A DNA stretch of 5,655 nucleotides. It comes from Paracoccaceae bacterium (GTDB lineage Bacteria > Pseudomonadota > Alphaproteobacteria > Rhodobacterales > Rhodobacteraceae). The notes beneath the pieces are model-generated. The model ran no database searches. It saw only the letters and a program-made list of their open reading frames with translations, and was not told the DNA's origin. Positions 5,374-5,655 of the stretch are shown piece after piece; position 1 is the first letter of the stretch, and each line of letters begins with the position of its first letter. A program made the translations under genes and the position numbers. The stretch lies in the NCBI GenBank assembly GCA_016765235.1, contig JAESQH010000115.1, positions 15,295 through 20,949 on the forward strand, given 5' to 3'.

Positions 5374-5544
5374 ATGATGAGTAGGGTAGCTATTAGGGGG
5401 TTATTTCCCCCCCACCTCATATATGGGACCCGTATGGGTGGTGGAAAAGCAGACGTTGATCATGATCATTCAAAAGGGCCGGTGGGTGAGCTTTGTGAAC
5501 CCTTAATTGTTGGCTCGACAAGCGCTTTCGGCCTATTCTGTTGA
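5374..5544 (+). CDS. Possible small ORF interrupted by the insertion sequence
   Basis: A 56-aa frame from ATG ATG at 5374 to TGA at 5542-5544. The stop lies within the presumed left end of the insertion sequence, so if the gene is real, its original C-terminus has been replaced. The product reads MMSRVAIRGLFPPHL at the start and has GTRMGGGKADVDHDH in the middle, with Gly, His and Asp clusters. No ribosome site is evident and no family is recognised. The frame also spans the palindromes at 5396-5468, which argues for regulatory rather than coding sequence. Low confidence. Confidence 0.22.
   Translation: MMSRVAIRGLFPPHLIYGTRMGGGKADVDHDHSKGPVGELCEPLIVGSTSAFGLFC
5396..5441. repeat. Cluster of nested inverted repeats
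   Basis: GGGGG (5396-5400) faces CCCCC within a C7 run (5407-5413) across a 6-nt loop. The overlapping CCCACC (5411-5416) faces GGGTGG (5436-5441). Between them ATATGGG-A-CCCGTAT (5421-5435) is a palindrome with one wobble position. The first and second stems compete for the same C residues, so alternative folds are possible. Neither stem is followed by a U-run on either strand. Confidence 0.5.
5457..5468. repeat. Perfect 12-bp palindrome TGATCATGATCA
   Basis: TGATCATGATCA is fully self-complementary and is made of two tandem TGATCA units, each with a GATC. It may be an operator or a methylation-sensitive site. It lies between the AT-rich spacer and the insertion sequence. Confidence 0.5.
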
Positions 5545-5554
5545 AAAACTCCAC

Positions 5555-5583
5555 TTGATTTTGGTGCGTTTGGCTGATTCAAT
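5555..5583 (+). promoter_or_regulatory. Candidate transposase promoter
   Basis: TTGATT (5555-5560), a 17-nt spacer and TTCAAT (5578-5583) with an extended TGA immediately before it. Each box matches the sigma-70 consensus at 4/6 positions. The predicted start of transcription is near 5590, 23 nt before the transposase ATG. Confidence 0.4.
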
Positions 5584-5605
5584 CTCCTTATTGATATAGG
5601 AGATT
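5581..5605 (+). promoter_or_regulatory. Hairpin hiding the transposase ribosome binding site
   Basis: AATCTCCT (5581-5588) is the perfect complement of AGGAGATT (5598-5605), giving an 8-bp stem with a 9-nt loop. The 3' arm contains AGGAG, the Shine-Dalgarno site placed 10 nt before ATG 5613. RNA containing both arms should be poorly translated. The 5' arm lies upstream of the predicted native transcript start, so native mRNA would escape the block. Confidence 0.65.
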
Positions 5606-5612
5606 GCTAACG

Positions 5613-5655
5613 ATGATGGGCCCAAAACAGGAAGCACAAGGCGCATTGTTTTATG
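5613..5655 (+). CDS. IS1182-type transposase (first 14 codons only)
   Basis: The visible N-terminus MMGPKQEAQGALFY is what I recall as the conserved start of IS1182/IS5-group DDE transposases (MMGPKQEAQ-ALFYEFSLE type). The DDE catalytic core is beyond the right edge. ATG 5613 is preferred over ATG 5616 because AGGAG lies 10 nt upstream of the first and 13 of the second. Nothing about the intactness of the gene can be judged from 14 codons. Confidence 0.8.
   Translation, partial: MMGPKQEAQGALFY

Larger units (their letters stand above)
5530..5655 (+). mobile_element. Left end of an IS1182-type insertion sequence
   Basis: The start of an IS1182-type transposase gene lies at 5613, preceded by about 80 nt that includes GGCCTATTCTGTTGAAAAAC at 5530-5549. 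This stretch resembles the terminal repeats I associate with these elements. The exact outer boundary and any target duplication cannot be set, because the right end is outside the window. The element contains its own promoter and a translation-blocking hairpin. Confidence 0.75.

Noticed and set aside
5396..5413. Intrinsic terminator for the polymerase-like gene
   Set aside because: The G5/C5 stem is short and is followed by C and A residues, not a U-run, on either strand.
1..5655. CRISPR array or long tandem repeats
   Set aside because: No regularly spaced repeats were found on reading through the window.

Overview
The left two thirds of the window is a conserved core gene block of an alphaproteobacterium, most likely a marine-type Rhodobacteraceae (Roseobacter-like) given the protein sequences, moderate GC and gene order. 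All of these genes are on the minus strand. In transcription order they are nrnC (DEDDy nano-RNase, 3486..2875), lptC, lptA, lptB and the 5' part of rpoN, which runs off the left edge. lptC/lptA and lptA/lptB overlap by 4 nt (ATGA and GTGA), and rpoN follows lptB after 31 nt. The Lpt genes make the inner-membrane and periplasmic part of the lipopolysaccharide bridge; RpoN is sigma-54. This is the usual lpt-rpoN arrangement of alphaproteobacteria.

At about 3544-3559, only 58 nt upstream of nrnC, lies an isolated 3' end of a tRNA on the minus strand (acceptor CCTGGGC, A73, CCA) with no matching 5' half nearby. I read it as an attachment-site remnant, so that everything to its right is an integrated element whose intact tRNA should lie beyond the window. 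From 3560 to 3818 there is no convincing gene. This stretch holds a short inverted repeat, a 71-nt tRNA-like fold on the minus strand (T-arm consensus, tRNA-Phe-like anticodon hairpin, 8-bp closing stem, no D-arm), an operator-like repeat and a weak promoter.

The element then carries two plus-strand genes that overlap by ATGA: a 53-codon acidic ORF (3819..3980) and a 441-aa protein (3977..5302). The larger protein has no name I recognise, but its C-terminal half carries motifs A, B and C of the family A DNA polymerase / single-subunit RNA polymerase superfamily in the correct order. At two positions (the steric gate and the residue after the motif C Asp) it resembles RNA polymerases more than DNA polymerases. 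This compact polymerase, with its coupled small ORF and neighbouring tRNA-like RNA, is the best candidate for an undescribed system here.

From 5303 to about 5529 there is an AT-rich spacer, several palindromes and a possible 56-aa ORF that ends inside the next element. From about 5530 to the right edge is the left end of an IS1182-type insertion sequence with the first 14 codons of its transposase. A hairpin hides the transposase ribosome binding site, and the predicted native promoter would start transcription just past the blocking arm. This layout is expected to silence read-through transcripts.
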